In this document: positions 48,150 to 57,118 of the stretch, piece by piece
Position numbering within the stretch: position 1 is the stretch's first letter
Layout of the letters: each line of letters begins with the position of its first letter
NCBI GenBank assembly: GCA_963708725.1
Contig: CAVPTL010000010.1
Span: forward strand, 310,001 to 374,000
Origin: CAVPTL01 sp963708725
Lineage (GTDB): Bacteria > Actinomycetota > Thermoleophilia > Gaiellales > JAICJC01
Length of the DNA: 64,000 nt
Direction of reading: 5' to 3'
Notes under the pieces: model-generated
What the model saw: the letters and a program-made list of their open reading frames with translations, nothing else
Told to the model about the DNA's origin: nothing
Database searches by the model: none
Made by a program: the position numbers and the translations under genes

Positions 48150-48949
48150 ACCGAGTTGACGAGCGGCTGGATCGCGACCTCGGCGGGCATGTTCTCGTGC
48201 ACCATCGCGAGGATCGCCCGTTGCGTCGCAAGAGGATCAGCGCTGCTGGTCACATTCCGGCCAATCGCCGTACCCGCCGCTCCGCCTTGAAGCGCCGCTT
48301 CGATGCTGCGAAACACGTCGAGCAGAGGCATACGCGAGCCGCCCGCCACCACCACCGGTACCTGACACTGCTCGATGACGTCGGCCATCGCTTCTGCGCT
48401 GCCGGGGTTCGGCACCTTCACGAGGTCGGCACCGAGTTCCTGGGCTACCCGCGCGGCCCACGGGATTCGTTGCCGCTCCGTGAGCTCGGCAGCGGTTGCT
48501 CCGAGCGGCCACGCTTCAACAAGGCAGACCATGCCCATGCGCTCGCAGGCCTCGCAAACGCGCGAGACGTTCGTCATCATCTCGAGCTCACGCTCGCCGC
48601 CCAGCTTGAGATCGACACAGACCGCGTCGGCGCCGATGGCAGCGCTTGCCTCGACGCTGTGCAAGAGCGCGTCGTACTCGCCCCTGTGGTCGGTGAACGT
48701 GGCTCCCGTCAGCCGGACGATCAGGCCGATTTCGGGCTGGAGCTCGGGAGCCAGACGACGCGCCTCGCCCCATCGCAGCAGCACTGCGTCGACGCCTGAC
48801 GCGCCGGCCATCTGAACCATCGCGAACTGATCCTCAGCGCCGGGGACGGGTCCCAGCGGCATCACCAGATCGAGCGGAAGAATCGACAGCCTGCCGGTCG
48901 ACGATCGCCGTATCCGTCGCATCCGGCGAGCTGTTCCAGAGCCTGCCAC
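48146..48949 (-). CDS. Class I aldolase of the DeoC/LsrF/FbaB type
   Basis: A 267-aa TIM-barrel aldolase. VDLKLGGERELEMMTNVSRV, GADLVKVPNPGS (probable Schiff-base Lys) and VPVVVAGGSRMPLLDVFRSI plus GTAIGRNV follow LsrF/fructose-bisphosphate aldolase class I relatives. Together with the FGGY kinase it fits a route of phosphorylation then aldol cleavage. The start is GTG at 48949, exactly where a leaderless transcript from TTGATC-17-TATAAA would begin; internal ATGs (9 and 29 codons in) are alternatives. Confidence 0.82.
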   Translation of the reverse strand: MAGSGTARRMRRIRRSSTGRLSILPLDLVMPLGPVPGAEDQFAMVQMAGASGVDAVLLRWGEARRLAPELQPEIGLIVRLTGATFTDHRGEYDALLHSVEASAAIGADAVCVDLKLGGERELEMMTNVSRVCEACERMGMVCLVEAWPLGATAAELTERQRIPWAARVAQELGADLVKVPNPGSAEAMADVIEQCQVPVVVAGGSRMPLLDVFRSIEAALQGGAAGTAIGRNVTSSADPLATQRAILAMVHENMPAEVAIQPLVNSV

Positions 48950-48955
48950 CCAGAC

Positions 48956-48984
48956 TTTATACCAACATTCGTACAGTCGATCAA
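48956..48984 (-). promoter_or_regulatory. Promoter of the aldolase gene with embedded operator-like site D
   Basis: Minus strand TTGATC (48984-48979), 17-bp spacer, TATAAA (48961-48956); +1 predicted at 48949, the GTG start. The spacer holds TGTACGAATG (48975-48966), a weaker relative of the TGT-N4-ACA sites. Confidence 0.6.
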
Positions 48985-48997
48985 GCGGGCTTGCGCG

Positions 48998-50479
48998 TCA
49001 GGTCGCCGTCAGGTGCAGTTCGGATCCACTCCGGATTTGCTGTGTGCATGCCGCATTGAGTGGCTCCCACCGCGGGTAGCTCCCACCGGCGACCAGCAGA
49101 ACGAGTTCCTGGTCGGGTGCAAGCTCGACGCAGATATCCCCGAGCTCGACCGACACGCGATCCTCTCCGGCCGATCGTGCGATCCCCTCGCACAGGTTCA
49201 AAAGCGCACCGCCGCACTCGCGCATGCACAGCGTGCAGACCCAGTCCGCGGAGCCCCCACCCTCCGTGCTGACGTCGAGCACCGCCCTCACCGGGCCGGT
49301 CAACCGACGGCTGGAAGGCACCCCCAGCTCGATCTGCCGCACCCCCGGGTGGTGCGCGATCTCCCGCTGGTCGAACTGTCCCCACCCCGGACCGCCGGAG
49401 GTGTTGCAGTAGAGGCACCGCCCGCCGATGCTCCGAGGGACGTTCTGAGGATCGTGACCGAAGGTGACGCCGGCCACCGGGACCGCGATAGTCGTCGCCT
49501 CAGGCGGAGGCCAAGACTCCAGCTCGAGCCAGCGGCGCGCGCCCAGCATGTATGCCGAGACTCGGGGCAAGGACGGCTCTCGTGACTCGATCGCGGCCTG
49601 ATAGAAGTCGAGCGCTTTGCCAAAGAGGCCGTACGCGCCACCTGACCCGGCGAACCCGAGGTTGCGGGCACCGACAAGGTGAGGTGGAAAGTCGTCGTGA
49701 CCCCACGGGCCAATGATCAGGCGCGAACGGGGATGTGAGTCCGCCTGGAAGTTGCGGATTGTGCCATCGAGGAAGATGTCGTACCAGCCACCGATGTTGA
49801 GCGCCGGTACGGTCACCCGCTCACGGCGGGCAGCGATCGAGATCGTCTCCCAGTACGCCGACCCTGGCGGCTGGTCAAACCACGGCCGGCACCACGGTGC
49901 CATCTCGATCAACTCGTCCCGTGCGGTATAGAAATGCTCCACGTCGTCGAGCCATTGGCTGTCCTGGGGGCCGAGCACGCCGGCAATCCAGGAGTGCATG
50001 AATCCCAGCTCGATCACCCCTCCACGGTAGGTCCATCCCTCGTCGTACCGATCGGCGGTGAGCCCCGGTGCGATCGCCCGCAGGTGAGGCGGCGCCTCCA
50101 CCGCCGCGAGCCACTGGGCGGCCCCAACGTACGAGTTGCCCGCCATGAAGACGTCTCCCGAGCACCACTCCATCGCCGCCACGTACTCGATGGTGTCGTA
50201 CCCGTCAGGGCCCTCCTGCACGAACGGGTCGAAGTCTCCACCTGAAGGGCCTCGGCCGCGCACATCCTGCGAGACAACGGCGAAACCCCGTGGGAGTGCG
50301 ATCCGCGGGTCACAGAAGAGCGTGATCTCCTCCTGCTCGCGGGTGTAGGGGCTGCGAACGAGGATTGCCGGCACCCGCTCTCCCGACGCCGGTCGCCACA
50401 CATTGGCCCGGGTAACCGTCCCGTCTCGCAGGGGAATCGGTACGTTGAGTTCGAGCAGACCCTCGATGACGTCAGTCAT
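48998..50479 (-). CDS. CocE/NonD-family (X-Pro dipeptidyl-peptidase S15-like) hydrolase
   Basis: A 493-aa alpha/beta-hydrolase of the S15/CocE family: oxyanion region YTREQEEITLFCDPR, AVVSQDVRGRGPSGGDFDPF, nucleophile Ser in GNSYVGAAQW (about 123-132), acid/His region IIGPWGHDDFPPH (about 265), and a C-terminal jelly-roll (LDVSTEGGGSADWVCTL). Members cleave esters or amides such as cocaine or acylated amino acids. The ATG overlaps the stop of the dimethylformamidase-like gene (ATGA), so it likely hydrolyses a related compound. Confidence 0.88.
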   Translation of the reverse strand: MTDVIEGLLELNVPIPLRDGTVTRANVWRPASGERVPAILVRSPYTREQEEITLFCDPRIALPRGFAVVSQDVRGRGPSGGDFDPFVQEGPDGYDTIEYVAAMEWCSGDVFMAGNSYVGAAQWLAAVEAPPHLRAIAPGLTADRYDEGWTYRGGVIELGFMHSWIAGVLGPQDSQWLDDVEHFYTARDELIEMAPWCRPWFDQPPGSAYWETISIAARRERVTVPALNIGGWYDIFLDGTIRNFQADSHPRSRLIIGPWGHDDFPPHLVGARNLGFAGSGGAYGLFGKALDFYQAAIESREPSLPRVSAYMLGARRWLELESWPPPEATTIAVPVAGVTFGHDPQNVPRSIGGRCLYCNTSGGPGWGQFDQREIAHHPGVRQIELGVPSSRRLTGPVRAVLDVSTEGGGSADWVCTLCMRECGGALLNLCEGIARSAGEDRVSVELGDICVELAPDQELVLLVAGGSYPRWEPLNAACTQQIRSGSELHLTAT

Positions 50480-52707
50480 GCTCCGGGATCGGGAAACGCT
50501 GTCGGGTCGAGGAAGCGCCCCAGGACGTTCTCCATGATCCGCGAGATGGGGTTTTGATAGTCGTTGTGCGAGAGCGACCCGCACCACGAGATCGAGGAGC
50601 TCGAGAACACCGCGCCACCGTTTCGAGTCTCGAAGAACACCATGTCGCCTCGGACCAGCGGGGACATGGTGCCGCCCTGGCGGTCGTCGCTGGACTCGAC
50701 CTCTTCGATGACGTGGTGATACTGGTCGGTGAAGCCTCGCGTGGTCGCGACGATCACGGTGTGCAATGGGCTCCCGAGGCGGTGGTCGAGCCTGTCAACC
50801 TCGCTTCCACCGGCGCCACCGAGCACCAACCCGAACCCGCCGAACTCGTCCTCGTCGACACCGTCGAGCACGAATGCCGCGCGGGGATTGGCGGCTCCTT
50901 CCATGCGGGTGTACGGCCGGGCGGGGCCAATCCCATCGGCGGCGAACCCCGTGCCGACCAGGGCCTGGGGCGCGCGGTTGCGGTCGCGCCAGATGCCGCC
51001 CTGCTCCCCGGTCGTCTGGTGGTAGTACTCGCCAGTTGCCGAACGCCACAGCCCGGTCCCGCGCTCACCTCGGCGCAGCTCGATGATCTCAGGGCGCTGC
51101 GGATCGACCGAGATCACCCAGTAGAAGCCATTGCCGCCCAGGTACATGAAGCGGCCGCCGCTGTCCACATAGTCGCGGATCGCATCGAGCATCTCGATGG
51201 TGTCGTACTCCGGATGGCTGCCAGTCATCACCACCTGGTAGGGCTTGAGCAAGTCGGCACCCTCGTTGTGGAGATCCTCATCCGTGACCACGTCGAACTC
51301 GTGGCCCTTCTCGGTCAGCCAGTCGATGAGATGAAGATCCGAGCTCAGCTGGTGTGGCGCGTCGATGATCGCAAGGCGGTAGCTGGGCCGCATGTTCACC
51401 ATGGGGCGAAGCCGCGAGGCAAACGCGACCCCCGTGTCGTCGGCATGCCGGTCGTACAGGCTCATGAGCCGTTGCTCGACAGCAAAGTCGTCTTCGGGCT
51501 GGAGCCGGTCGAGGATCTCCTGCGACGTTGGGATCACCGGGTTCTTCCACGTCTGGTGATCGTTGGCGTAGGCCAGATAGCTATAGGTCGGTATCACCAC
51601 ACACGTGCGGGCCGTTGTCGTGCCGCGCTTCGGGCGAACGAAGAACGGGAGGTGATCGGTCGCGCCGTTGGCCGAACGCAGTCGTGCCGCGTACACACCA
51701 CTTCGGAAGTCGGCGGGAATCGTGAAATCGAAGTCGACCTCCCAGCGCGCGTCGTCCAGATCGTCGTCGTGGAAGAACACCGCGCCGTACTCCTGCGGCG
51801 CCAACGTGAAGTTGGTGACGTCTCCGGAGAAGTTATGGCCGGTCACCGCGCGCATGGGCGTGTTTACGGTCGTGCCGTGCAGCCCGCCGCCCGACACGTC
51901 GGACACGACGCGCGACGAGATGTCCTTCGAGAAGTCCCACGCCGCCGCAACGCCCGACGAGGTGCGGTCAGCCACTCCGTTTGCGAGCACCTCCGCGAGG
52001 TCGGCTTTCGAGAGCCCGCCGGCGATCACGGTGGGAGCGTCAACCTTGCCGTTGTAGTGGCGGCTCGTGCTCCCTCCCTCGGCGTCCACGCACGTCGCAC
52101 CGATCACCACCGGGCAGCTGCCGTCGCGAAGCGCCGACGGCGCTGACGTGTCTTCGACGAGCGTATCGAGCCCATGGCGCCAGGGCCCGAGGGCGTGCTG
52201 TCCCACGAGCATCTGGCCCGTGGCAGCGTCGTAGGACGCGGCCACCGAGTACCACACGAACTCGCGAAGCGGAACGTCCGAGCGCACCTCGCGCAGCCCG
52301 TCGGCCGTTGCGACACGCCACGCGAGCGAGCCTTCGGCGGTGAGAAACAGGCCGTAGCCCACCTCGCCGGCGTCCTGCCACCGAGTCACGAGCCCCTGCT
52401 CCCCGTGGGCGAGGGTCGTCGGCCAGATCCACGCGTGAACGCTTACTCCGTCGGCGCAGGCGAGCTGGTCCGAGGCCGGGATGACGACGCACGATCCCGG
52501 ATCGAGCGACTGGTGCCGCCCCGGGTAGACGCCGGTCACCGAGGTCTCGACTTCGATTTCGCGCAGACCTGGCCCGGCCGGATCCGCATTTCCGTGGATC
52601 AGCCGGACGATGTCTGCGCTGTACTCATCCGACGCAGTCGAGACCATGAACCGGACGGTCTCGCCGGGAGCCGCCGTGAGTTGATCCGTGTACCCGACGA
52701 TATCCAT
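50476..52707 (-). CDS. N,N-dimethylformamidase large-subunit-like protein with LamG-type domain
   Basis: A 743-aa protein of the dimethylformamidase beta-subunit family, close to the length of DmfA2 (about 760 aa). The N-terminal 60 residues are Ig-like, residues about 75-270 form a concanavalin/LamG-like sandwich (VSVHAWIWPTTLAHGEQGLV), and the C-terminal amidotransferase-like half carries VVIPTYSYLAYANDH, VVMTGSHPEYDTIEMLDAIR and GGRFMYLGGNGFYWVISVDP. In DMFase two Tyr and one Glu hold a single iron; the Tyr and Glu of these blocks are candidates here. No small-subunit gene is beside it. Probably a formamide or other amide hydrolase. Confidence 0.82.
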   Translation of the reverse strand: MDIVGYTDQLTAAPGETVRFMVSTASDEYSADIVRLIHGNADPAGPGLREIEVETSVTGVYPGRHQSLDPGSCVVIPASDQLACADGVSVHAWIWPTTLAHGEQGLVTRWQDAGEVGYGLFLTAEGSLAWRVATADGLREVRSDVPLREFVWYSVAASYDAATGQMLVGQHALGPWRHGLDTLVEDTSAPSALRDGSCPVVIGATCVDAEGGSTSRHYNGKVDAPTVIAGGLSKADLAEVLANGVADRTSSGVAAAWDFSKDISSRVVSDVSGGGLHGTTVNTPMRAVTGHNFSGDVTNFTLAPQEYGAVFFHDDDLDDARWEVDFDFTIPADFRSGVYAARLRSANGATDHLPFFVRPKRGTTTARTCVVIPTYSYLAYANDHQTWKNPVIPTSQEILDRLQPEDDFAVEQRLMSLYDRHADDTGVAFASRLRPMVNMRPSYRLAIIDAPHQLSSDLHLIDWLTEKGHEFDVVTDEDLHNEGADLLKPYQVVMTGSHPEYDTIEMLDAIRDYVDSGGRFMYLGGNGFYWVISVDPQRPEIIELRRGERGTGLWRSATGEYYHQTTGEQGGIWRDRNRAPQALVGTGFAADGIGPARPYTRMEGAANPRAAFVLDGVDEDEFGGFGLVLGGAGGSEVDRLDHRLGSPLHTVIVATTRGFTDQYHHVIEEVESSDDRQGGTMSPLVRGDMVFFETRNGGAVFSSSSISWCGSLSHNDYQNPISRIMENVLGRFLDPTAFPDPGA

Positions 52708-52710
52708 CGG

Positions 52711-53019
52711 CTACCGCACTCCCAACTCGCCACGGCGGCCGACTCTCGCCACGGCGACAACCGCCGCCCCGCTCAGGCCGACCACGAGCAATGCGGCGCC
52801 GGCCTCCGTGAACACCGTCGTGGATGACCGCGACTGTTGCGGGCTGCCATGAGCTCGAGGAGCCGTTGGGGCCCCCAGGTGACGACCCGCAGAGGAGTCG
52901 TGGAACGGCAACGCCGCGTTGCACGTACAGGCCTCGGCGACGCCGGGCAGAAGCCCGACGAAGCCGAAGCCTGCCAGTACAAGCGACAGGAACACGCGTC
53001 GAAAGCGCGGTGCGATCAC
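52711..53019 (-). CDS. 102-aa exported protein with C-terminal membrane helix
   Basis: An unrecognised small protein. The N-terminus is a signal peptide (RFRRVFLSLVLAGFGFVGLL then GVAEA), the mature part starts CTCNAALPFHDSSAGR, and the end is a hydrophobic helix (AGAALLVVGLSGAAVVAVA) followed by RVGRRGELGVR, so it may be anchored facing outside. GTG overlaps the stop of the APC permease (GTGA) and its own stop is 3 nt before the dimethylformamidase-like gene. This tight packing ties it to the same operon; role unknown. Confidence 0.65.
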   Translation of the reverse strand: MIAPRFRRVFLSLVLAGFGFVGLLPGVAEACTCNAALPFHDSSAGRHLGAPTAPRAHGSPQQSRSSTTVFTEAGAALLVVGLSGAAVVAVARVGRRGELGVR

Positions 53020-54497
53020 GCCGTCCCCGACTCCGCCGCCTGCTGAGCGGCGTACTCCTCGATGCCGCCGGCTGCGATCTCCTCCGCCGTCTCGGTGGCT
53101 TTGAGCAGCCACTCCTCCGATCCACGGAGCTTGAGCACAACCAGGATCGCACACCCGATCAGCCCCCAGCCGAGCGCAATGTACGGGCCCCACTTGAGCG
53201 GCGAGGCCTGCGCCGGATAGAGCGTCTTGTACGTGACCCAGATAAAGGCCAGCGACACGATCACCGGGATGATGATGTGCAGGAACACATTGAACTGGTC
53301 GCGGTGCGTCGTGAGGTACATCCTCACCATGCCGATGTTTCCCATGATGTACACGAACGCGAGCAACGGGACGAAGATGTACCCCTCCTGGTACCAGATG
53401 TTGTCGGCACCGATCCAGATACTCACACCCAGCCCGTAGATCGCCGTGATCACCAGGAGTGCCGTGACACAGTGGATCGGCGTTTTGGTTCGCGGGTGGA
53501 TGTAGGCGAACGTCTTGGGCAGCGATCCCGAGCGCGCCATGCCGAATAGCGCTCGGGTGGATGCGTTACCGCAGGCGATCGAAACCGCAACAGTCGAGTT
53601 GAGCAGTACCAGCAGGATGATGATCCAACCCGATCCCCAGAACTGGTGGCCCAGCACCAGCGCCGGAAGCGTGGACGAGGCGACGAGCGACGGAACGTGG
53701 TCGGTTCCCCATCCGATCATGAGGCCGTACGAGCAGACGCTGAAGAACAGCATCATGAAGACGACCGCGAGCACGAGGGCCTTCGGCACTGTCTTGCGCG
53801 GGTCGCGTGCCTCCTCGGCGAGCGGCGCGGCCGCTTCCCACCCGGAGATCCCGAAGATCGAGAACACCACGGCGAGATAGAACGCGTTCGCGCTGGGCGC
53901 ATGGGTGATGTTGTAAGGCTGGAGGTTCAGACCACCCGGGCCGGGATCGAAGATGCCCCAGAGGCTCAGCAGGAGCACCGCGCCGATCTCGATCAGTCCC
54001 AGGACGAGGAGCACCTTGCCCGAGATACTGATGCCGAGATACATCACCGCTGCGAGGGCGGCGAGCACGATCAGGAAGAACCACCACCACTTGAACGTCA
54101 CGCCGTACTCGACCTGCAGCTCGTTTTGCAACAATAGGCCGAAGAATGGGATGGTGCATGCAGGACAGATGAAGAACAGGAGATAGAGCCACGAAGTCAC
54201 GAAACCAAGCCGTGATGACAGCGTGCGGCTGACGTACGTGTAGTACCCGCCGGCAGATGGCAAATACCGTGCCAACTGTGCAGTCGAGACGGACTGGCCG
54301 AGCGCGATCAATGCTCCGACGAAGAACGCGAGGGGGGCGGTGATTCCCGCGAGCGAAGCGACAAACTGCAGCGAAAAAAGCATTCCGATAGCCGGTGCCA
54401 CGGATGTGATGGACTGCATCATCACCTCCGAGAGGCCGAGCGCAGTCCGGTCGAGACCGTCGCCGGGGGGCTCGGTACTTTCAAACGCTATCGCCAT
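53016..54497 (-). CDS. APC-superfamily amino acid/amine permease
   Basis: A 493-aa permease with about twelve helices. SVAPAIGMLFSLQFVASLAG opens helix 1 and GGYYTYVSRTLSSRLGFVTS is the family motif after helix 2; FGISGWEAAAPLAEEARDPR is helix 6 with its loop. It imports an amino acid, amine or related compound that the downstream amide hydrolases may process. Start ATG with AAGGAG 6 nt upstream; the long frame before it is antisense to the apionate-lactonase-like gene. Four genes (permease, 102-aa protein, DMFase-like, CocE) form one operon. Confidence 0.92.
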   Translation of the reverse strand: MAIAFESTEPPGDGLDRTALGLSEVMMQSITSVAPAIGMLFSLQFVASLAGITAPLAFFVGALIALGQSVSTAQLARYLPSAGGYYTYVSRTLSSRLGFVTSWLYLLFFICPACTIPFFGLLLQNELQVEYGVTFKWWWFFLIVLAALAAVMYLGISISGKVLLVLGLIEIGAVLLLSLWGIFDPGPGGLNLQPYNITHAPSANAFYLAVVFSIFGISGWEAAAPLAEEARDPRKTVPKALVLAVVFMMLFFSVCSYGLMIGWGTDHVPSLVASSTLPALVLGHQFWGSGWIIILLVLLNSTVAVSIACGNASTRALFGMARSGSLPKTFAYIHPRTKTPIHCVTALLVITAIYGLGVSIWIGADNIWYQEGYIFVPLLAFVYIMGNIGMVRMYLTTHRDQFNVFLHIIIPVIVSLAFIWVTYKTLYPAQASPLKWGPYIALGWGLIGCAILVVLKLRGSEEWLLKATETAEEIAAGGIEEYAAQQAAESGTA

Positions 54498-54548
54498 GTC
54501 ATCTCCTTCCAGAGACGTTGCGTTGCATTCGCCGTAAGGACATACGGC

Positions 54549-54558
54549 TGTACGGACA
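54549..54558. promoter_or_regulatory. GntR-type operator, site B (permease / apnL-like divergent gap)
   Basis: TGTACGGACA covers the predicted start of the permease promoter (about 54555). A second related element, CCGTAAGGACATACGG (54532-54547), adjoins it; CCGTAAG also occurs at 58429. Confidence 0.65.
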
Positions 54559-54561
54559 GCG

Positions 54562-54590
54562 ATGCTACCCTTGGCACAAATCGATGTCAA
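54562..54590 (-). promoter_or_regulatory. Promoter of the permease-amidohydrolase operon
   Basis: Minus strand consensus TTGACA (54590-54585), 17-bp spacer, TAGCAT (54567-54562). Leader of about 58 nt with AAGGAG before the ATG. Confidence 0.7.
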
Positions 54591-54629
54591 GCCATCGAAA
54601 TTGGCAGACCGAGAGAGGGAATCCGCCAC

Positions 54630-56381
54630 ATGTCTTTCGCCGCCCACCCCACCGATCTGGAGCTTCTTCGCGGTGTCGATGCCGAGCCTGACTCCGGCAC
54701 CCGGCTCCACGCCGGCCCGGTCGACGTCCTGCTTCTGGACGGCGATCTGCGCTACGTCCGGCGCGGGGACGTCGAGCTCGCGCGACGAATCCAGGTGGCG
54801 GTCAGAAGCGCTGACTGGGACACCGTGCCCGGCGAGCGCAGCGACGAGACGATCGAGCAGGGTGCCGACAGCTTCAGGGTGACGTTCGACTCGCACCACC
54901 GCCACGGCGAACTCGACTTCCGCTGGCGCTGCACGATCGATGGTGCGTCCGACGGCACGATCACCTACACCATGGACGGCGCCGCCGAGCGCGACTTCCC
55001 GTACCGGCGCATCAGCCTGTGCGTGCTGCATCCGACCGACGTGTTCTCCGGCAGCCCGTTCGAGGCAGGCGCGCCGAGCGGCCAGAGCTCCGGGACGTTG
55101 CCCGCATCGGTCGGCCCCCAGGCGTTTGACGGCGAGAACTTCCCACCACTGTTCCAGGCGTTCAATCGGCTCCGCCTGACAGGCCCCGACGGACTCGGCG
55201 TCACATTCGCGTTCGAGGGCGACGTGTTTGAGATGGAGGACCAGCGCAACTGGACGGACGCGTCGTTCAAGAGCTACGGCCAGAACCCGCTCGCCCGGCC
55301 CGAGCCCTGGGAGGTGCGCGCGGGGACGGTGTTCCGCCAGCAGGTGACGATCTCGACCGATGGCGGCGGGCTGGCTGCGGCCGCACGCCCAACCCGACCC
55401 ACGGTCACGATCGGGGACGCCGTGGTTGGCCACGTGCCCGCGCTGGGCGTCGCTCTCACCGCCGGCCACGCCCACACCGACGCCGACGTCGCACGGCTGC
55501 GCGAACTGCACCTCGCACACCTGCGGGTCGACCTGCACCTGCGCGACCAGGACTGGCGCGAGCAGCTGGAGCGAGCTGCCGAGCTCGCGACCAAGATCGG
55601 CTGCGCGCTGGAGCTCGCCGTATTCGCAGGAGGTGACACGACTCTGAGCAACCTCGCGAACCGGCTCGCCTGTCCGCGAACGCCACCGATCGCCCGGCTG
55701 GTGGTGTTCGCGGAAGGCAGCGAGGTCACACCGGCCGAGCTCGTCGAGCATGCGCGCGAGGCGGTCGCCAGCGTGCCGGTCGGCGGCGGCACCGACGTCT
55801 ACTTTGCCGAGCTCAACCGCGAGCCCGGGTTTCCGCCGTCGTTCGAGGTGCTGTCTTACCCGGTCACGCCCCAGGTGCACTCCGACGACGACCTCTCGCT
55901 GATCGAGACGCCAATCGCCCAGGCCGACACGGTGCGCCGTGCGCGCATGCTCGCTCCCGGGGCGGCGATCGCGGTCACGCCGATCACGCTGAAGCCGCGC
56001 TACAACCCCGACGCACCTGACGCACCTACTCCCGTGGACGCCAGGCAACGGGCGCAGATCACCGCTGCATGGACGCTCGCGAGTGTCGGCCGTCTGGGCG
56101 AAGCGGGAGCCGCCTCGGCCACATACTTCGAGACGGTCGGCGTGCGCGGTCTGTTCGACGAGCACACGGTCTTTCCCGTCTACGACGTCCTGGGCGTGCT
56201 CGCCCCGCTCTCAGGCCTCGATCTGACCGAATGTGTGTCGTCACACCCGCTCGAGGTCGCGGCCATCCACGCCGAGGGCACGACCATCGTCGCGAATCTC
56301 ACTCCGTACGACTCGGTGGTGGAGCTCGGCACCGGCGGACTCAGCCTCGCCGGGTACGAGGTCGCCGTCCTGCGCGGCTAG
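54630..56381 (+). CDS. D-apionate lactonase-like (ApnL family) protein
   Basis: A 583-aa protein that matches the ApnL family in three parts: N-terminal beta-sandwich (DGDLRYVRRGDVELARRIQV, AVRSADWDTVP), the diagnostic FEGDVFEMEDQRNWTDASFK (about 190-209) and a C-terminal TIM-barrel-like part (LGVALTAGHAHTDADVARL onward) ending in a small sandwich (VELGTGGLSLAGYEVAVL). ApnL hydrolyses D-apionolactone to D-apionate in apiose catabolism; similar lactones are possible. Divergent from the permease operon at operator B and convergent, with 4-nt overlap, to an SDR. Confidence 0.78.
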   Translation: MSFAAHPTDLELLRGVDAEPDSGTRLHAGPVDVLLLDGDLRYVRRGDVELARRIQVAVRSADWDTVPGERSDETIEQGADSFRVTFDSHHRHGELDFRWRCTIDGASDGTITYTMDGAAERDFPYRRISLCVLHPTDVFSGSPFEAGAPSGQSSGTLPASVGPQAFDGENFPPLFQAFNRLRLTGPDGLGVTFAFEGDVFEMEDQRNWTDASFKSYGQNPLARPEPWEVRAGTVFRQQVTISTDGGGLAAAARPTRPTVTIGDAVVGHVPALGVALTAGHAHTDADVARLRELHLAHLRVDLHLRDQDWREQLERAAELATKIGCALELAVFAGGDTTLSNLANRLACPRTPPIARLVVFAEGSEVTPAELVEHAREAVASVPVGGGTDVYFAELNREPGFPPSFEVLSYPVTPQVHSDDDLSLIETPIAQADTVRRARMLAPGAAIAVTPITLKPRYNPDAPDAPTPVDARQRAQITAAWTLASVGRLGEAGAASATYFETVGVRGLFDEHTVFPVYDVLGVLAPLSGLDLTECVSSHPLEVAAIHAEGTTIVANLTPYDSVVELGTGGLSLAGYEVAVLRG

Positions 56382-57118
56382 AGCACCTGCTCGCGGGGCG
56401 AGACGACCAGCTCGTCGATATCGACGTGCTCGGGGCGGCTCAGCGCGAACATGACCGCCCCCGCGACATCGTCGGGGTCGAGCGCGCGGAGCTGGGCGAG
56501 CTCCTGGCGGCCTTCCTCGGTGTCGCTCACCAGCGGCGTATCCACGATCCCCGGCTCGATCAGCGTCACTCGGATGCCCGAGCCCGCGACTTCCTTGCGC
56601 AACGCGCGGCCCAGGCCGACCAGCGCCCACTTGCTGGCGATGTAGATCGGCTCACCGACGTACGTGACCCGGCCCGAGATCGACGCGGTGATAACGATGT
56701 GTCCCGAGCCCTGCTTCAGCAGCGTGGGCAACGTCGCACGAATCGTGTGCGCCGCGCCAAGCACGTTGGTGTCGATCACCTCGCGCCAGCGCTCCGGATC
56801 ACCGTCCGACATCAGACCCCAGTCGCTGACCCCCGCGTTGACCATCACGAAGTCGAGTCGGCCGTGCAACGCAAGCGCGGTGTCGTGCAACGCGGTGAGG
56901 TCGGCGTAGCTGCGGACGTCGCACGCCTGCGCGGCGATCGAGTCCGACCCGGCGCTCTGCGCGAACTCCGCTGCCCGCTGCGCCGAGAGCTCACCTACCA
57001 CCACATGCGTGCCACGGGCCGCCAGCATGCGCGAGATCGCCGCGCCGATGCCGCTGGCACCGCCGGTGACGATCGCCACCTTCCCGCCGAAGTTCGCCGA
57101 ATATGCTGGCTCAATCAT
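56378..57118 (-). CDS. Short-chain dehydrogenase/reductase
   Basis: A 246-aa SDR: NAD(P) motif TGGASGIG (about 18-25), VNAG in FVMVNAGVSD, catalytic Ser in ITASISGRV, Tyr-x3-Lys in YIASKWALVG (about 150-154). The C-terminus is that of SDR family oxidoreductases without the usual VDGG end. The ATG overlaps the upstream amidohydrolase stop by 8 nt, so the two are one operon. It might oxidise the product of the hydrolase or a sugar to its lactone, feeding the convergent lactonase. Confidence 0.87.
   Translation of the reverse strand: MIEPAYSANFGGKVAIVTGGASGIGAAISRMLAARGTHVVVGELSAQRAAEFAQSAGSDSIAAQACDVRSYADLTALHDTALALHGRLDFVMVNAGVSDWGLMSDGDPERWREVIDTNVLGAAHTIRATLPTLLKQGSGHIVITASISGRVTYVGEPIYIASKWALVGLGRALRKEVAGSGIRVTLIEPGIVDTPLVSDTEEGRQELAQLRALDPDDVAGAVMFALSRPEHVDIDELVVSPREQVL

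Noticed and set aside
54498..56165. 550-residue upstream extension of the APC permease frame
   Set aside because: It is antisense to the ApnL-like gene, and a consensus promoter plus AAGGAG sit right before the chosen ATG.
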